Shown: positions 53,227 to 62,425, numbered from the stretch's first letter. The stretch is 64,000 nucleotides of DNA from Bacteroides sp. MSB163 (GCF_036416795.1 NZ_CP143867.1:620001-684000); one strand, 5' to 3'. Notes: generated by a model from the sequence alone, not told the origin. Program-made: numbers and translations.

Positions 53227-53267
53227 ACTGCCCGCCGGAAGATAATTCCGAACGGGCAGTTTTTTTA
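53227..53267. terminator. Bidirectional terminator
   Basis: ACTGCCCG (53227-53234) and CGGGCAGT (53253-53260) form a perfect stem with an inner CCGGAA/TTCCG. Seven T follow on the plus strand, and six A minus a G precede it, so it can stop both converging transcripts. Confidence 0.9.
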
Positions 53268-53717
53268 TTAATAGATAACTTCTCCTCCTTCGGACTCTTC
53301 ACTATATCTTATATCAAAGCGTCCCTCTGTTACATTCCCGCCACTGAACGTTCCACTGATAATCGTTCCATTCATACGGGTGATATATGCCTCGCCATTT
53401 TCCAGTTTTTCGCTATCAAAACTGGCATTGATATAAGTACAGACAGCCCCCTGCCGTGGATTCACAAGCGTAAAATGCAAAGAACTGAAAACACCGACTT
53501 CCGCAACAATCGTAACATAGTGATTACCTTCTTCATCGTAAGTACTGACATCCGGCTTTCCAAACCGTCCGGAAGCATACACCCAGCCGTCTATCAAACA
53601 ACCTAACGTATTTTGCCCCGTCGTCGTAGCTTCGGGCATCAGTGTCGGATCCACCGACTTATCTTCCTCGCAGGCACAACAGAGAACCAGCAGGCACAGA
53701 AATAACAACTTTTTCAT
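53268..53717 (-). CDS. Small lipoprotein, Ig-like beta fold
   Basis: 149 residues from the ATG at 53717, chosen because MKKLLFLCLLVLCCAC is a lipoprotein leader ending in a Cys followed by EED; a longer frame would overlap the upstream barrel gene. The TTGQNTLGCLIDGWVY block opens many Bacteroidetes beta-sandwich lipoproteins. No function is evident. It starts 5 bp after the barrel gene and is likely cotranscribed. Confidence 0.82.
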   Translation of the reverse strand: MKKLLFLCLLVLCCACEEDKSVDPTLMPEATTTGQNTLGCLIDGWVYASGRFGKPDVSTYDEEGNHYVTIVAEVGVFSSLHFTLVNPRQGAVCTYINASFDSEKLENGEAYITRMNGTIISGTFSGGNVTEGRFDIRYSEESEGGEVIY

Positions 53718-53722
53718 AGCAC

Positions 53723-54367
53723 TCAAAAATGATAGTTTAAACCGAAGACTAAAGATAACTGACCGAAATAACCGGTACCGGTTTTCGGATTTTCCACATT
53801 CCACTTCTCATCATGATACTTCACCGAGTAAGTTTCCGAACTGAATGCCAACCAGTTCAGGCGGGCCGAAGCTCCCCAATGGTTCGTCAGGAAATACTCG
53901 CCCGAGAGGGCCAGGTTACCTGCAAATTTATCCATCGAAACATTCCGCGGCTTGCCATACACCTTACTCTTATCCTTATAAAACTGATAGCCTATTCCAC
54001 CTGCCAACTGAAGTTGATAATGCTTCTTCACCATCGTCAAAGATACCTCCGGCGCCATATAGTGCATCAGAATCTTGTCCGCCCCGGTGTCGTGCGTATT
54101 CTTATAGGAACTTCCCTGATACAGGGCTCCCACCCCGAACTTCAACTTCCGTCCGGCAACTTGCGCCAGATAGCTGACATCCCAAGCCACTCCTTTTCGT
54201 AAATCACTGCGATAGACATCCGATCTGTCGGTGATTCCCATCATTTGTCCCAAATACCATGACGGTCCGGCATGAACAGAAAAAGAGGATCTTTTATCAC
54301 CTGCACTTTGGGCATACAAAGAGGTAGTTAATAACACCCCTGCAAGGAAACTAAGCAAGTACTTCAT
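53723..54367 (-). CDS. Outer-membrane beta-barrel protein
   Basis: 214 residues from the ATG at 54367, with a signal peptide ending near SLYAQ. Alternating amphipathic strands (FSVHAGPSWYLGQ, GVAWDVSYLAQVAG, LKFGVGALYQG, HYQLQLAGGIGYQF) end in the typical terminal strand QLSLVFGLNYHF, indicating an eight- to ten-stranded barrel. Substrate or role is unknown. Paired with the lipoprotein gene that follows. Confidence 0.85.
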   Translation of the reverse strand: MKYLLSFLAGVLLTTSLYAQSAGDKRSSFSVHAGPSWYLGQMMGITDRSDVYRSDLRKGVAWDVSYLAQVAGRKLKFGVGALYQGSSYKNTHDTGADKILMHYMAPEVSLTMVKKHYQLQLAGGIGYQFYKDKSKVYGKPRNVSMDKFAGNLALSGEYFLTNHWGASARLNWLAFSSETYSVKYHDEKWNVENPKTGTGYFGQLSLVFGLNYHF

Positions 54368-54439
54368 AATGATTTGTATAGTGTTTTTTCTATTAAATGC
54401 AAAAAAATGAAAAGTACTGCACACCGACCGTTATTTCTG

Positions 54440-56104
54440 TTATCTTTTTCGTTCCACGTCTTGCGTACGGAAGAATGCTTCGGAATAGCGCGCTCCCCAA
54501 AGTTCATAACGTTCACACTGCATCTCTACTTTACGGGCGAAGTTTTCCCAGTTCTTCTTCTCCAAAGGCGACCAGACATTTTCCGCCAGTGCCGACATGC
54601 GTGGAAAAACGGCAAACTCCGCTTTCCAGGTAGTAGGAATGTATTCAGTCCATAAGCATCCCTGTGCTCCCCAGACAAGTTTCTGTTGTTGCACGGTCAG
54701 CGAATCGGGCACAATCTGAAAAGCATATACTTTCTCCAAAGGCAACGGACCGCGCGGACCAATTTCCGGTTGGGTACGGCTCTCTTTCAGATTGAAGTAC
54801 GACCAGGCAGAGCAGGTGGATATTGTGCGGTGATTCGTCTTCAACGCCTTCTTTCCGAATTCCGGACGGCGCCAGTTCATCACGATGCAATCTTCCGAAA
54901 TGCCTCCTTCAAGAATTTCATCCCAACCGATAAGCGTCTTTCCTTTACCATTCACCACATCTTGCACATAATGAACGAAGTAACTTTGCAATGCTTTCTC
55001 ATCTTTCAGTTCATGTTCGCGCATGAATTGCTGCGTTTCTTCCGACTCCTGCCACCAACGCTTGGCACATTCGTCACCGCCCACATGGATGTATTGACCG
55101 GGGAACAAGTCACACAATTCGGAAAACACATCTTTCAGAAAGTCAAAAACTTCCGGTTTGGGCGCCAGTACGTTATTGAACTTATTGAAGATACCCCACG
55201 TCAGAGCCGCCTTCTTCGGTTCGTCCGGCGTAGTACTGAATTGCGGATAGGTGGCAAGCACTGCCATACAATGACCAGGGATATCTATTTCGGGTATCAC
55301 CGTGATGTGACGTTCGGCGGCATAGCGCACTATCTCACGTATATCTTCGTGGGTATAATATCCGCCATAAGGCAACGGCTGATATTTTCCCGGATAAAGT
55401 CCGAAGATTTCCCCTTCACGAACGGAGCCTTTCTCGGTCAGTTCCGGCCGGCATTTCATTTCAACACGCCAAGCCTGGTCGTCCGTCAGATGCCAATGGA
55501 AGTAATTAAGTTTATGCAAAGCAAGATAATCGATATACTTTTTGATGAAATCTACGGGGAAGAAATGGCGTACCACATCTAGATGCATACCACGATAAGA
55601 GAAACGTGGATAGTCGATAATTTTCACGGTCGGAAGGATAGGCAGTACACCTGCACGAGTGGGTAATAATTGTATAAGCGTCTGAATACCATAGAATACA
55701 CCCGCCTTGTCATTTCCTTCGACACGTACACCACCTCCAGGGGTAATTTCCAACTGATAGCCTCCTGAAATTCCTCTATTCTTTTGGTTTATCAGAACGA
55801 TACAAGGTTGTTCACCTGACTTTGGAAGTGTTAAAGTTTTCTTTCGGGATTTTCCAGGCTTTGGGATTTCCGTTTGTAAAGGTATGCCGAGATAACGATC
55901 CATATAATCAGCCAGATAGGTAGCCGAAAATGCCAACACCGGTTCTGACATACGAATGACCGTATTACGTTGAATCAAATACTCTCCCTGTCCGGTTATA
56001 GTGATCTCCACCGGTTCGGGAATAATGCTAAAAGTTTTCTCCTGTGCCTGTCCGGCAAGCGCAGTTACAGCAAGGGTTGCAGCCATAATTTTCTTAAAGT
56101 ACAT
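54440..56104 (-). CDS. GH20 beta-N-acetylhexosaminidase
   Basis: 554 residues with a signal peptide ending near AGQAQ. An N-terminal GH20b domain (about 25-150) precedes the (beta/alpha)8 catalytic barrel. Family motifs are RFSYRGMHLDVVRHFF (about 170), NYFHWHLTDDQAWR (about 200), the catalytic pair in IHVGGDECAKRWW (about 340), and GCLWTEYIPT near 480. It removes terminal GlcNAc or GalNAc from host or microbial glycans. A TATATTTG -7 box at 56128-56135 (minus) lies 23 bp upstream of the start. No gene is seen between it and the tRNAs. Confidence 0.93.
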   Translation of the reverse strand: MYFKKIMAATLAVTALAGQAQEKTFSIIPEPVEITITGQGEYLIQRNTVIRMSEPVLAFSATYLADYMDRYLGIPLQTEIPKPGKSRKKTLTLPKSGEQPCIVLINQKNRGISGGYQLEITPGGGVRVEGNDKAGVFYGIQTLIQLLPTRAGVLPILPTVKIIDYPRFSYRGMHLDVVRHFFPVDFIKKYIDYLALHKLNYFHWHLTDDQAWRVEMKCRPELTEKGSVREGEIFGLYPGKYQPLPYGGYYTHEDIREIVRYAAERHITVIPEIDIPGHCMAVLATYPQFSTTPDEPKKAALTWGIFNKFNNVLAPKPEVFDFLKDVFSELCDLFPGQYIHVGGDECAKRWWQESEETQQFMREHELKDEKALQSYFVHYVQDVVNGKGKTLIGWDEILEGGISEDCIVMNWRRPEFGKKALKTNHRTISTCSAWSYFNLKESRTQPEIGPRGPLPLEKVYAFQIVPDSLTVQQQKLVWGAQGCLWTEYIPTTWKAEFAVFPRMSALAENVWSPLEKKNWENFARKVEMQCERYELWGARYSEAFFRTQDVERKR

Positions 56105-56127
56105 AGATGATGATGTATATTATATTG

Positions 56128-56135
56128 CAAATATA
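56128..56135 (-). promoter_or_regulatory. -7 box of the GH20 gene
   Basis: The minus strand reads TATATTTG, the preferred Bacteroides -7 form, 23 bp before the start codon. Confidence 0.6.
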
Positions 56136-56389
56136 ATCCTTTTGCAGCAAGATGTTTAAGATTTCCAATCTCTTTTTTGACGAAAAAGAAAAGTACTCAT
56201 CGGCTTTGACTTGTAACACAAGACATTAACCGTTGCTTTCATCTCATTTTTCGGTTTACATATTGGTTTACATGAATCACATAAATCATATCAAAAACCA
56301 AGTAAAATATAAGAATTAAGCATTAGAAATAACTAAAGTACCTAAAAGAAAAAGCTCCGCAAATCATTGATTTACAGAGCTTAATCAAG

Positions 56390-56473
56390 TACTCGAAGCG
56401 GGACTTGAACCCGCACAGCCGCAATGGCCAAAGGATTTTAAGTCCTTCGTGTCTACCATTCCACCATTCGAGC
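56390..56473 (-). tRNA. tRNA-Leu (TAA anticodon)
   Basis: 84-nt gene with a long variable arm, as expected for leucine. GCTCGAA at the 5' end pairs with TTCGAGT at the 3' end, with a G-T first pair. The anticodon loop CTTAAAA gives TAA; GGTTCAAGTCC is the T loop. No CCA is encoded. Confidence 0.93.
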
Positions 56474-56487
56474 ATCCTATAAAGGAG

Positions 56488-56560
56488 AGCGGAAAACGAG
56501 ACTCGAACTCGCGACCCTAACCTTGGCAAGGTTATGCTCTACCAACTGAGCTATTTCCGC
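56488..56560 (-). tRNA. tRNA-Gly (GCC anticodon)
   Basis: 73-nt gene. Acceptor arms GCGGAAA and TTTCCGC pair (one base overlapping the T-stem end), the D loop has AGCTCAGTTGGTAGAGC, the anticodon loop TTGCCAA gives GCC, and the T loop is GTTCGAGTC. It lies 14 bp upstream of tRNA-Leu on the same strand and is probably cotranscribed. No CCA is encoded. Confidence 0.95.
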
Positions 56561-56644
56561 AGGTCTTTTTTGTAGAACGCGTGCAAAGATAAGGAGTTTC
56601 CCCGTTACAGCCAAATTTTTTACATAGAAAATGTTACAGTTTTA

Positions 56645-57094
56645 TTAGTTCCTCACTTGCAAAGAAGTGCCGGACACAGTGACTTTATAATGTTTCAGAT
56701 ACTCTGTACCTTCCCCTTTAGGAAATCCACCACTACTCAAATTATACTCAGTATGACACTTGGGGCATTTTGCCGTCCCCAGTCCGTCTTCCACCAACTC
56801 TACCGAAACACTGCGACTGGCCTCCACCGGACAAGCTGCATCATAAGCAACATAAGTATTCCCCTCTGAGAAAACACTCTGCCCGATAATCAATCCCGCA
56901 TAGCCCACCGGCAGTCCATTTACATTCTTCTCTATCTTCAGAAACTGACCGGGAGTCGTAATCTTATAATAAGGAGACTGTGAAAGACTACATGAAAAAT
57001 TAAAAGTAACGGAAGGAATGCTCGATTCGTAGGAATCACCACAACTGGTGACACACAACCAAAGCATTCCTATGACTATACAGAGTTTCCGCAT
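56645..57094 (-). CDS. Degenerate Rieske-like lipoprotein
   Basis: 149 residues; leader MRKLCIVIGMLWLCVTSC is a lipobox. The C-terminal half has a Rieske-like layout: AACPVEAS where the first cluster ligands (C-x-H) would be, then KCPKCHTEYNLSSGGFPKGEG for the second. The first His is replaced by Val, and the second motif is CxxCH, so a normal Rieske cluster is unlikely; a structural metal or none is possible. It lies 12 bp past argH on the same strand, so may be cotranscribed. Confidence 0.7.
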   Translation of the reverse strand: MRKLCIVIGMLWLCVTSCGDSYESSIPSVTFNFSCSLSQSPYYKITTPGQFLKIEKNVNGLPVGYAGLIIGQSVFSEGNTYVAYDAACPVEASRSVSVELVEDGLGTAKCPKCHTEYNLSSGGFPKGEGTEYLKHYKVTVSGTSLQVRN

Positions 57095-57106
57095 ACAATA
57101 TCGTAT

Positions 57107-58447
57107 TTATCGACCAAGCAAAGCTTTTTCAGCTACTTCCATTCCATGAAAATTAAAACCATCTACCACTTCCTGCATCAGCGCCGAAATTTCATCGTTA
57201 CAGAGATTACCGATACTTCCCTCATGTGTGTGATGCACTTGCTTGCTGTGTGAGAAGTTTCCGGCTTCAATGTCCAATCCCACTTTCTTATAAGCATCTC
57301 GGAAAGGCATACCTTCGCGTGCCAAGCGGTTCACTTCTTCCACACTGAAAATAAGCAGGTATTTGTCATCGTCGAGGATATGTTCGTTCACCTTTATTTC
57401 ATTCATGATATAGGTAGTCATCTGCAAACAGTCTTTCAACTCTTGGAAAGCAGGCAAAAAGACTTCCTTAATAATCTGCAAATCACGGAAATAGCCGGAC
57501 GGCAAATTATTGGCAATCATCATGATCTGTTGTGGCAATGATTGCAGTTTATTGCATTTGGCACGCGTCAGTTCAAAGACATCCGGGTTCTTCTTATGGG
57601 GCATAATGCTGGAACCTGTCGTGCAATCATCAGGCAGCTTCACGAAACCGAAGTTCTGACTATTGAACATACAAGCATCAAAAGCCAGTTTGGAGATAGT
57701 TCCGGCAATGCTTGCCAAAGCAAAAGCTACATTACGTTCCATCTTGCCACGCCCCATCTGGGCATAAACAACATTATAGTTTAAAGAGTCAAAGCCCAAC
57801 AAACATGTTGTCATCGTACGATTCAATGGGAATGAAGAACCATACCCGGCAGCCGAACCCAAAGGATTGCGATTACACATCTTGAATGCTGCCTGCAAAA
57901 AGAGCATATCATCCACCAGACTCTCGGCATAAGCGCCAAACCACAATCCGAAAGAAGACGGCATAGCTATCTGCAAATGAGTATAACCCGGCATCAGCAC
58001 ATCTTTAAAACGCTCACTCTGGCATATCAGCACATGAAACAGTTGTTCCACAGCTTCAGCAATCTCCTTAATCTGCGCACGCGTGAAAAGTTTCAGATCG
58101 AGCAACACCTGATCGTTGCGCGAACGACCACTATGTATCTTCTTACCTATATCACCCAATTTACGCGTCAGCATCAATTCTACCTGCGAGTGTACATCTT
58201 CCACTCCTTCTTCTATCACAAACTCCCCTTTCTCGGCAGTCGCATAGATATTTTTCAGTTCTTCAAGCAAAAGAACCAGCTCTTCCTTCGTCAGCAGACC
58301 GATACTTTCGAGCATGGTGATGTGAGCCATAGAACCTACCACATCATGTTTAGCCAGATAAAGGTCCATCTCGCGATCAGGTCCTACCGTGAAGCGTTCT
58401 ATATCCTTATTTACCTGAACGGATTTCTCCCAAAGTTTCTGAGCCAT
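57107..58447 (-). CDS. argH: Argininosuccinate lyase
   Basis: 446 residues, aspartase/fumarase superfamily. The signature GSSIMPHKKNPDV lies near residue 280, with HSGRSRNDQVLLDLK near 105 and MPGYTHLQIAMPSS near 155 as family blocks. It splits argininosuccinate into arginine and fumarate. It is separated from argG by about 15 kb and lies on the opposite strand. It starts 25 bp after the SRPBCC gene. Confidence 0.95.
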   Translation of the reverse strand: MAQKLWEKSVQVNKDIERFTVGPDREMDLYLAKHDVVGSMAHITMLESIGLLTKEELVLLLEELKNIYATAEKGEFVIEEGVEDVHSQVELMLTRKLGDIGKKIHSGRSRNDQVLLDLKLFTRAQIKEIAEAVEQLFHVLICQSERFKDVLMPGYTHLQIAMPSSFGLWFGAYAESLVDDMLFLQAAFKMCNRNPLGSAAGYGSSFPLNRTMTTCLLGFDSLNYNVVYAQMGRGKMERNVAFALASIAGTISKLAFDACMFNSQNFGFVKLPDDCTTGSSIMPHKKNPDVFELTRAKCNKLQSLPQQIMMIANNLPSGYFRDLQIIKEVFLPAFQELKDCLQMTTYIMNEIKVNEHILDDDKYLLIFSVEEVNRLAREGMPFRDAYKKVGLDIEAGNFSHSKQVHHTHEGSIGNLCNDEISALMQEVVDGFNFHGMEVAEKALLGR

Positions 58448-58472
58448 TTATTTAGTGATTAACAGTTAGTGA

Positions 58473-58883
58473 TTAATAGGGTATTATCGACAGCATATCC
58501 GCCATCTTTTCCACCCCTTCTTGCAAAGGTTTCTGAACCATACCTTTCATGAAAGGATTCAGTTCCAAGCCAATGGTCAATTTCAGTTTACATTCTGTTT
58601 CTGTTACGGGAACAATCTGTATCCACAGATTGAAGGGCAGTGGTGAAGTAGTTGTGGCAAACTTAATACACTTGCATGGTTCTTTCTCTACTATGCTCAG
58701 CGCTATTTTACCCACGGGAGCTACTTCTATCATCATACTCTCCGAGTCAAAACTCAAATTCTTAACTTTATCCTCCGGCAAGCTGTCTTTAAACTTCTCC
58801 AGATTATTCAAATCAGATAGTTTCTCATAAACAGCCTCCTGTGAGGCAGGTATAGTTTTTACACCACTTTCAAATTTTGTCAT
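58473..58883 (-). CDS. SRPBCC-fold protein
   Basis: 136 residues from the ATG at 58883; an upstream TTG could add eight residues. It has the helix-grip pattern: EAVYEKLSDLNNLEKFKDSLP, MMIEVAPVGKIALSIVEKEP, and a long C-terminal helix (PLQEGVEKMADML). These proteins bind small hydrophobic ligands; no specific function is visible. Probably cotranscribed with argH. Confidence 0.85.
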   Translation of the reverse strand: MTKFESGVKTIPASQEAVYEKLSDLNNLEKFKDSLPEDKVKNLSFDSESMMIEVAPVGKIALSIVEKEPCKCIKFATTTSPLPFNLWIQIVPVTETECKLKLTIGLELNPFMKGMVQKPLQEGVEKMADMLSIIPY

Positions 58884-58905
58884 ATTTTGATTCTCTTTAA
58901 AAGAC

Positions 58906-58940
58906 AAAAAAAGAACTATCCGGACAGAAACTATCCGAAT
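58906..58940 (-). terminator. Possible terminator between pyrE and the SRPBCC gene
   Basis: On the minus strand ATTCGGA pairs with TCCGGAT (one G-T pair), with a 9-nt loop. A T-rich tract follows (58906-58912). It lies 43 bp past the pyrE stop. Confidence 0.45.
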
Positions 58941-58982
58941 GGCCCTTTTATCATATTAATTATTTTATAGTATAAACCGCCG

Positions 58983-59621
58983 TTACTTTCCAGCATCCCA
59001 ATGTGCAGGGTCCTTACGCCATTCGTTCAGCGTCGCAATATCATCTTCTTCGATGTAACCCGTACGAAGTGCAACATCCAGAACCGCTTCATAATTCGTC
59101 AGTGTCACCAAAGGAACTTTGGCATCCTTGAATGCTTTTTCTGCAATCGGGAAACCATAGGTATAAGCTGCAACCATACCGATTACTTCACATCCGTCGC
59201 GACGAATAGCTTCTACGGCTTTCAAGCTGCTTCCACCTGTAGAAATCAAGTCTTCAACCACCACAACCTTCATACCCGGGCGAAGCTCTCCTTCAATCAG
59301 GTTTTCCAATCCATGGTCTTTCGGGGTAGAACGTACATACACAAACGGCAAATTCAGCGCATCGGCAACTAAAGCTCCCTGAGGGATAGCGCCTGTTGCT
59401 ACGCCGGCAATTGCATCCACCTGCCCGAAACGTTCCAATATCAAACGGGTAATCTCAATCTTTACAAAATTACGCAAAGAAGGATAAGAAAGTGTTTTGC
59501 GGTTATCACAGTAAAAGGGGGATTTCCATCCGGAAGCCCATGTAAAGGGATTTGCCGGTTGTAGTTTAATCGCTTTTATCTTCAGCAACTTCTCTGCGAA
59601 TAGTTTTTCTAAAGTTCTCAT
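58983..59621 (-). CDS. pyrE: Orotate phosphoribosyltransferase
   Basis: 212 residues, standard PyrE length. The PRPP-binding motif VVVVEDLISTGGSSL lies near residue 120, and FTWASGWKSPFYCDNRKTLSYP near 25 and DAIAGVATGAIPQGALVAD near 75 are family blocks. It makes orotidine 5'-phosphate in pyrimidine synthesis. It lies 81 bp after recX on the same strand. Confidence 0.95.
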   Translation of the reverse strand: MRTLEKLFAEKLLKIKAIKLQPANPFTWASGWKSPFYCDNRKTLSYPSLRNFVKIEITRLILERFGQVDAIAGVATGAIPQGALVADALNLPFVYVRSTPKDHGLENLIEGELRPGMKVVVVEDLISTGGSSLKAVEAIRRDGCEVIGMVAAYTYGFPIAEKAFKDAKVPLVTLTNYEAVLDVALRTGYIEEDDIATLNEWRKDPAHWDAGK

Positions 59622-59702
59622 AACTAAATTAGCTATTTATAGTAAATATGGCACAAAAATACAGAAACAGAACGAGAATAAAAAAAAGAATAAAGAGATT
59701 TT

Positions 59703-60182
59703 TCACTCAAAGTCGTCATTTTCGTCAGAAAGTTGTATACAATGACGAATATCTTTCATTTCAAAACCCCGACTCAGGGCAAAACGCATCAATTTTCCAT
59801 TCAGTTCATACTCATTCTCCGCATGTATGCTTTTCCTTTTGGCAGCCAGCAAACCATCTAAAATAGACAAGTATTCTTCTTCATCTATTTCATTCAAAAA
59901 CTGCCGGCATGTATTATAAGAAACTTTCTTTAATTGCAGTGCCTGCGCAATTTTCACTTTTCCCCATTTGGCAAAGCGATATTTATCATTCACAAAGGCA
60001 CGGCAAAAGCGCTCTTCATCAATATATTTTTCATCTACCAGCCGCTTGAGAATACGGTCAATGGCATCATAGGGCAATCCCCAACGCTGTAGTTTTTCAG
60101 AAATCTCAGCACGGCAATGTTCCGCTGTAGAGCAATAGGCAGCTACCTTATTCAGCGCCTCTGTTTCAGTAATATTCGTCAT
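59703..60182 (-). CDS. recX: RecX regulatory protein
   Basis: 159 residues in three-helix repeats: ALNKVAAYCSTAEHCRAEISEKLQ, then IDRILKRLVDEKYIDEERFCRAFVNDKYRFAKWGKVKI, which is the most conserved RecX block. RecX limits RecA filament growth. Its start overlaps the prmC stop by ATGA, so the two are translationally coupled. Confidence 0.92.
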   Translation of the reverse strand: MTNITETEALNKVAAYCSTAEHCRAEISEKLQRWGLPYDAIDRILKRLVDEKYIDEERFCRAFVNDKYRFAKWGKVKIAQALQLKKVSYNTCRQFLNEIDEEEYLSILDGLLAAKRKSIHAENEYELNGKLMRFALSRGFEMKDIRHCIQLSDENDDFE

Positions 60183-61015
60183 TTTTCGGCTATTACAAAT
60201 CGATCATTATGAGATATGTCCTTTTGAAGTCGGACCGCACGATATCCTGCTTCACACAACATCGCTACGGTATCTTTTCCAAAAGCACGGTTAATTTCAA
60301 AATAAAGTTTTCCACCAGGCATAAGCATCTCAAGTCCCAGCACGGCTATGCGCCGATAAAAACGCAAAGGATCTGTATCGGGTACAAACAATGCCAACGA
60401 AGGCTCCCAGTCCAGCACATTATGTTCCATCTCTTGTTTCTCAGCTTCAGTAATATAAGGCGGATTGCTCACAATTACATCATAACAGTCCGCCACACAA
60501 GGTTCATAAGTTAACACATCGCGCTGTTCGAACCGTACAGATGCCTGCAAAGCCTTACTATTAGCAGCAGCAATAGATAAAGCTTCTCCCGATACATCCC
60601 AAGCGGTGACTTGCGACCCTGGTAATTCTTTCGCCAAAGAAATGGCGATACAACCGCTACCTGTCCCAACGTCTAAAACACGAGAAACGGGAGAAAGTTC
60701 TTTTAACATCATCTCTACCAGCTCCTCAGTTTCCGGACGGGGAATGAGTACACCCGGAGCCACGCAAAAAGTTCTTCCCAAGAAGCGGGCTTCCCCTAAA
60801 ATATATTGTATCGGTTCAAAATTACGTAAACGGGCAAGAATGCTTTCCAATTCCTGTTCCTCTTTTACGGATAAAATTATATCTTTGCCCAGATAATAAT
60901 CCACAGTTTGCTGCCCCAGAATCTCACAACAGATTAATCTGGACAAATTTCCGGCTTCCTGCGTCGTATAACGACCTTGCAGTTTCCGGCGGATATAAGA
61001 GGCGGTAATATTCAT
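60179..61015 (-). CDS. prmC: Release-factor glutamine methyltransferase
   Basis: 278 residues from the ATG at 61015; an in-frame GTG at 61063 is a weaker start. The N-terminal helical domain is followed by PIQYILGEARFLGR and the SAM motif VLDVGTGSGCIAISLAKE near residue 115. The NPPY active motif is VIVSNPPYITEAE near 185. It methylates Gln in the GGQ motif of release factors. A TACTTTTG -7 box (61248-61255, minus) implies a leader of about 225 nt that includes an 11-nt tandem array. Confidence 0.95.
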   Translation of the reverse strand: MNITASYIRRKLQGRYTTQEAGNLSRLICCEILGQQTVDYYLGKDIILSVKEEQELESILARLRNFEPIQYILGEARFLGRTFCVAPGVLIPRPETEELVEMMLKELSPVSRVLDVGTGSGCIAISLAKELPGSQVTAWDVSGEALSIAAANSKALQASVRFEQRDVLTYEPCVADCYDVIVSNPPYITEAEKQEMEHNVLDWEPSLALFVPDTDPLRFYRRIAVLGLEMLMPGGKLYFEINRAFGKDTVAMLCEAGYRAVRLQKDISHNDRFVIAEK

Positions 61016-61067
61016 AAATGGATATTTGGGATTCTTTATCAGTTCAACTGACGGGCTTTCCACAGAT

Positions 61068-61155
61068 CATCTCCGTAGCATCTCCGTAGATTCTCCATAA
61101 GTTCTCCGTAGGTTCTCCGTAGCTGGTCCGTAGCAGGTCCGTAATAAGTCCAAGC
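61068..61155. repeat. 11-nt tandem repeat array, NNNCTCCGTAG
   Basis: About eight units of 11 nt. Units one and two are identical (CATCTCCGTAG), later ones vary (GTTCTCCGTAG, CTGGTCCGTAG, CAGGTCCGTAA). The conserved part is CTCCGTAG/GTCCGTAG; one unit is 12 nt and the next 10 nt, which keeps the phase. It lies between the divergent prmC and ribD genes, in the likely prmC leader. Confidence 0.8.
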
Positions 61156-61247
61156 TATAGGACACGAAGATGATATGAACCGGATACAGATCGGATATGG
61201 ACTTGACTAGTCCGCACTCCGAATAACGAAGAATCCGTTTTGGGGTG

Positions 61248-61255
61248 CAAAAGTA
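61248..61255 (-). promoter_or_regulatory. -7 box of prmC
   Basis: The minus strand reads TACTTTTG, matching TAnnTTTG. It lies 233 bp before the prmC start, so the tandem array would be in the transcribed leader. Confidence 0.45.
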
Positions 61256-61272
61256 AGAATTATCATAGAAAA

Positions 61273-62319
61273 ATGACACACATGGAAGAAGAAAAATACA
61301 TGCGCCGCTGTATACAACTGGCGCGAAACGGACTTTGTAATGCAGCACCTAATCCGATGGTGGGGGCGGTAATTGTATGCGACGGGAAGATCATCGGCGA
61401 GGGCTATCATGTACGTTGCGGAAAAGCACACGCTGAAGTCAATGCTATTCGTTCCGTAAAAGAGGCCTCATTATTAAAGCGTTCCACCATTTATGTAAGT
61501 CTGGAGCCCTGCTCTCATCACGGGAAAACTCCTCCCTGTGCAGATTTGATTATTGAAAAACAAATCCCCCGTATCGTCATCGGCTGCCAGGATCCTTTTT
61601 CCAAGGTTGCCGGACGGGGCATACAGAAACTGAAAGATGCCGGACGAGAAGTAATCGTAGGAGTACTGGAAGACGAATGTCGGCACCTAATCAAAAGATT
61701 CATAACCTTTCACACCCTGTACCGCCCATATATCACACTGAAATGGGCAGAATCAGCAGACGGGTTTATTGATTTATGCCGGACCGAAGGAAATCCTGTG
61801 ATTCTGTCCACTCCCTTGACTTCCATGCTGGTACATAAAAAGAGAGCAGAACATTCTGCCATTCTTGTAGGCACACGTACCGCTAAACTGGACAATCCAT
61901 CTTTGAATGTACGCAACTGGTATGGGCGCTCTCCGATACGTCTCGTCATCGACCGGAAACAGAGTCTGTCTCCTACCCTTCATTTATTTGACGGAAGTGT
62001 ACTGACACTCGTCTTTACCGAACATTTTCATGATGTTCTGCCCAACGTGGAATATCTCCCGATAGATTTCCAACAGGACATATTACCTCAGATCATGCAG
62101 ATATTGTATGAGCGCGGTATTCAATCTCTGTTGGTGGAGGGCGGAAGCACCTTGCTACAATCTTTCATCGATGCGGGGCTTTGGGATGAAGCGTATGTTG
62201 AAGAAAATCCCAGATCACTGATATCCGGTGTTAAAGCTCCTGAAATGAACGATAAAATTAGTTATGCCAGTGAGCAATCTTTCGGCAGAAGTATACGGCA
62301 TTACACAGCAACGAAATAG
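61273..62319 (+). CDS. ribD: Bifunctional deaminase/reductase of riboflavin synthesis
   Basis: 348 residues from the ATG at 61273 (61282 is a possible start three codons on). The N-terminal zinc deaminase (about 1-145) has GKAHAEVNAI and SLEPCSHHGKTPPC, the zinc ligands. The C-terminal reductase (about 150-348) has ILVGTRTAKLDNPSLNVRN and SLLVEGGSTLLQSFI. It carries out steps two and three of riboflavin synthesis. Divergent from prmC. Confidence 0.95.
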   Translation: MTHMEEEKYMRRCIQLARNGLCNAAPNPMVGAVIVCDGKIIGEGYHVRCGKAHAEVNAIRSVKEASLLKRSTIYVSLEPCSHHGKTPPCADLIIEKQIPRIVIGCQDPFSKVAGRGIQKLKDAGREVIVGVLEDECRHLIKRFITFHTLYRPYITLKWAESADGFIDLCRTEGNPVILSTPLTSMLVHKKRAEHSAILVGTRTAKLDNPSLNVRNWYGRSPIRLVIDRKQSLSPTLHLFDGSVLTLVFTEHFHDVLPNVEYLPIDFQQDILPQIMQILYERGIQSLLVEGGSTLLQSFIDAGLWDEAYVEENPRSLISGVKAPEMNDKISYASEQSFGRSIRHYTATK

Positions 62320-62425
62320 TCTGAATCACCTCATTTTGATGCTTTTTTATCGAGAAAAACAGGGGTATTATCTATAATTTTATATAAAACTTCCCCAGGA
62401 TGCTGATTATAGAAAAAAATGTTCC

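Noticed and set aside
58450..58480. TAGTGATTAA duplication between argH and the SRPBCC gene as another hairpin element
   Set aside because: It is a short direct repeat without the conserved core or complementary arms.
61068..61155. CRISPR array at the 11-nt repeats
   Set aside because: Units are far too short, have no spacers and no cas genes are nearby.
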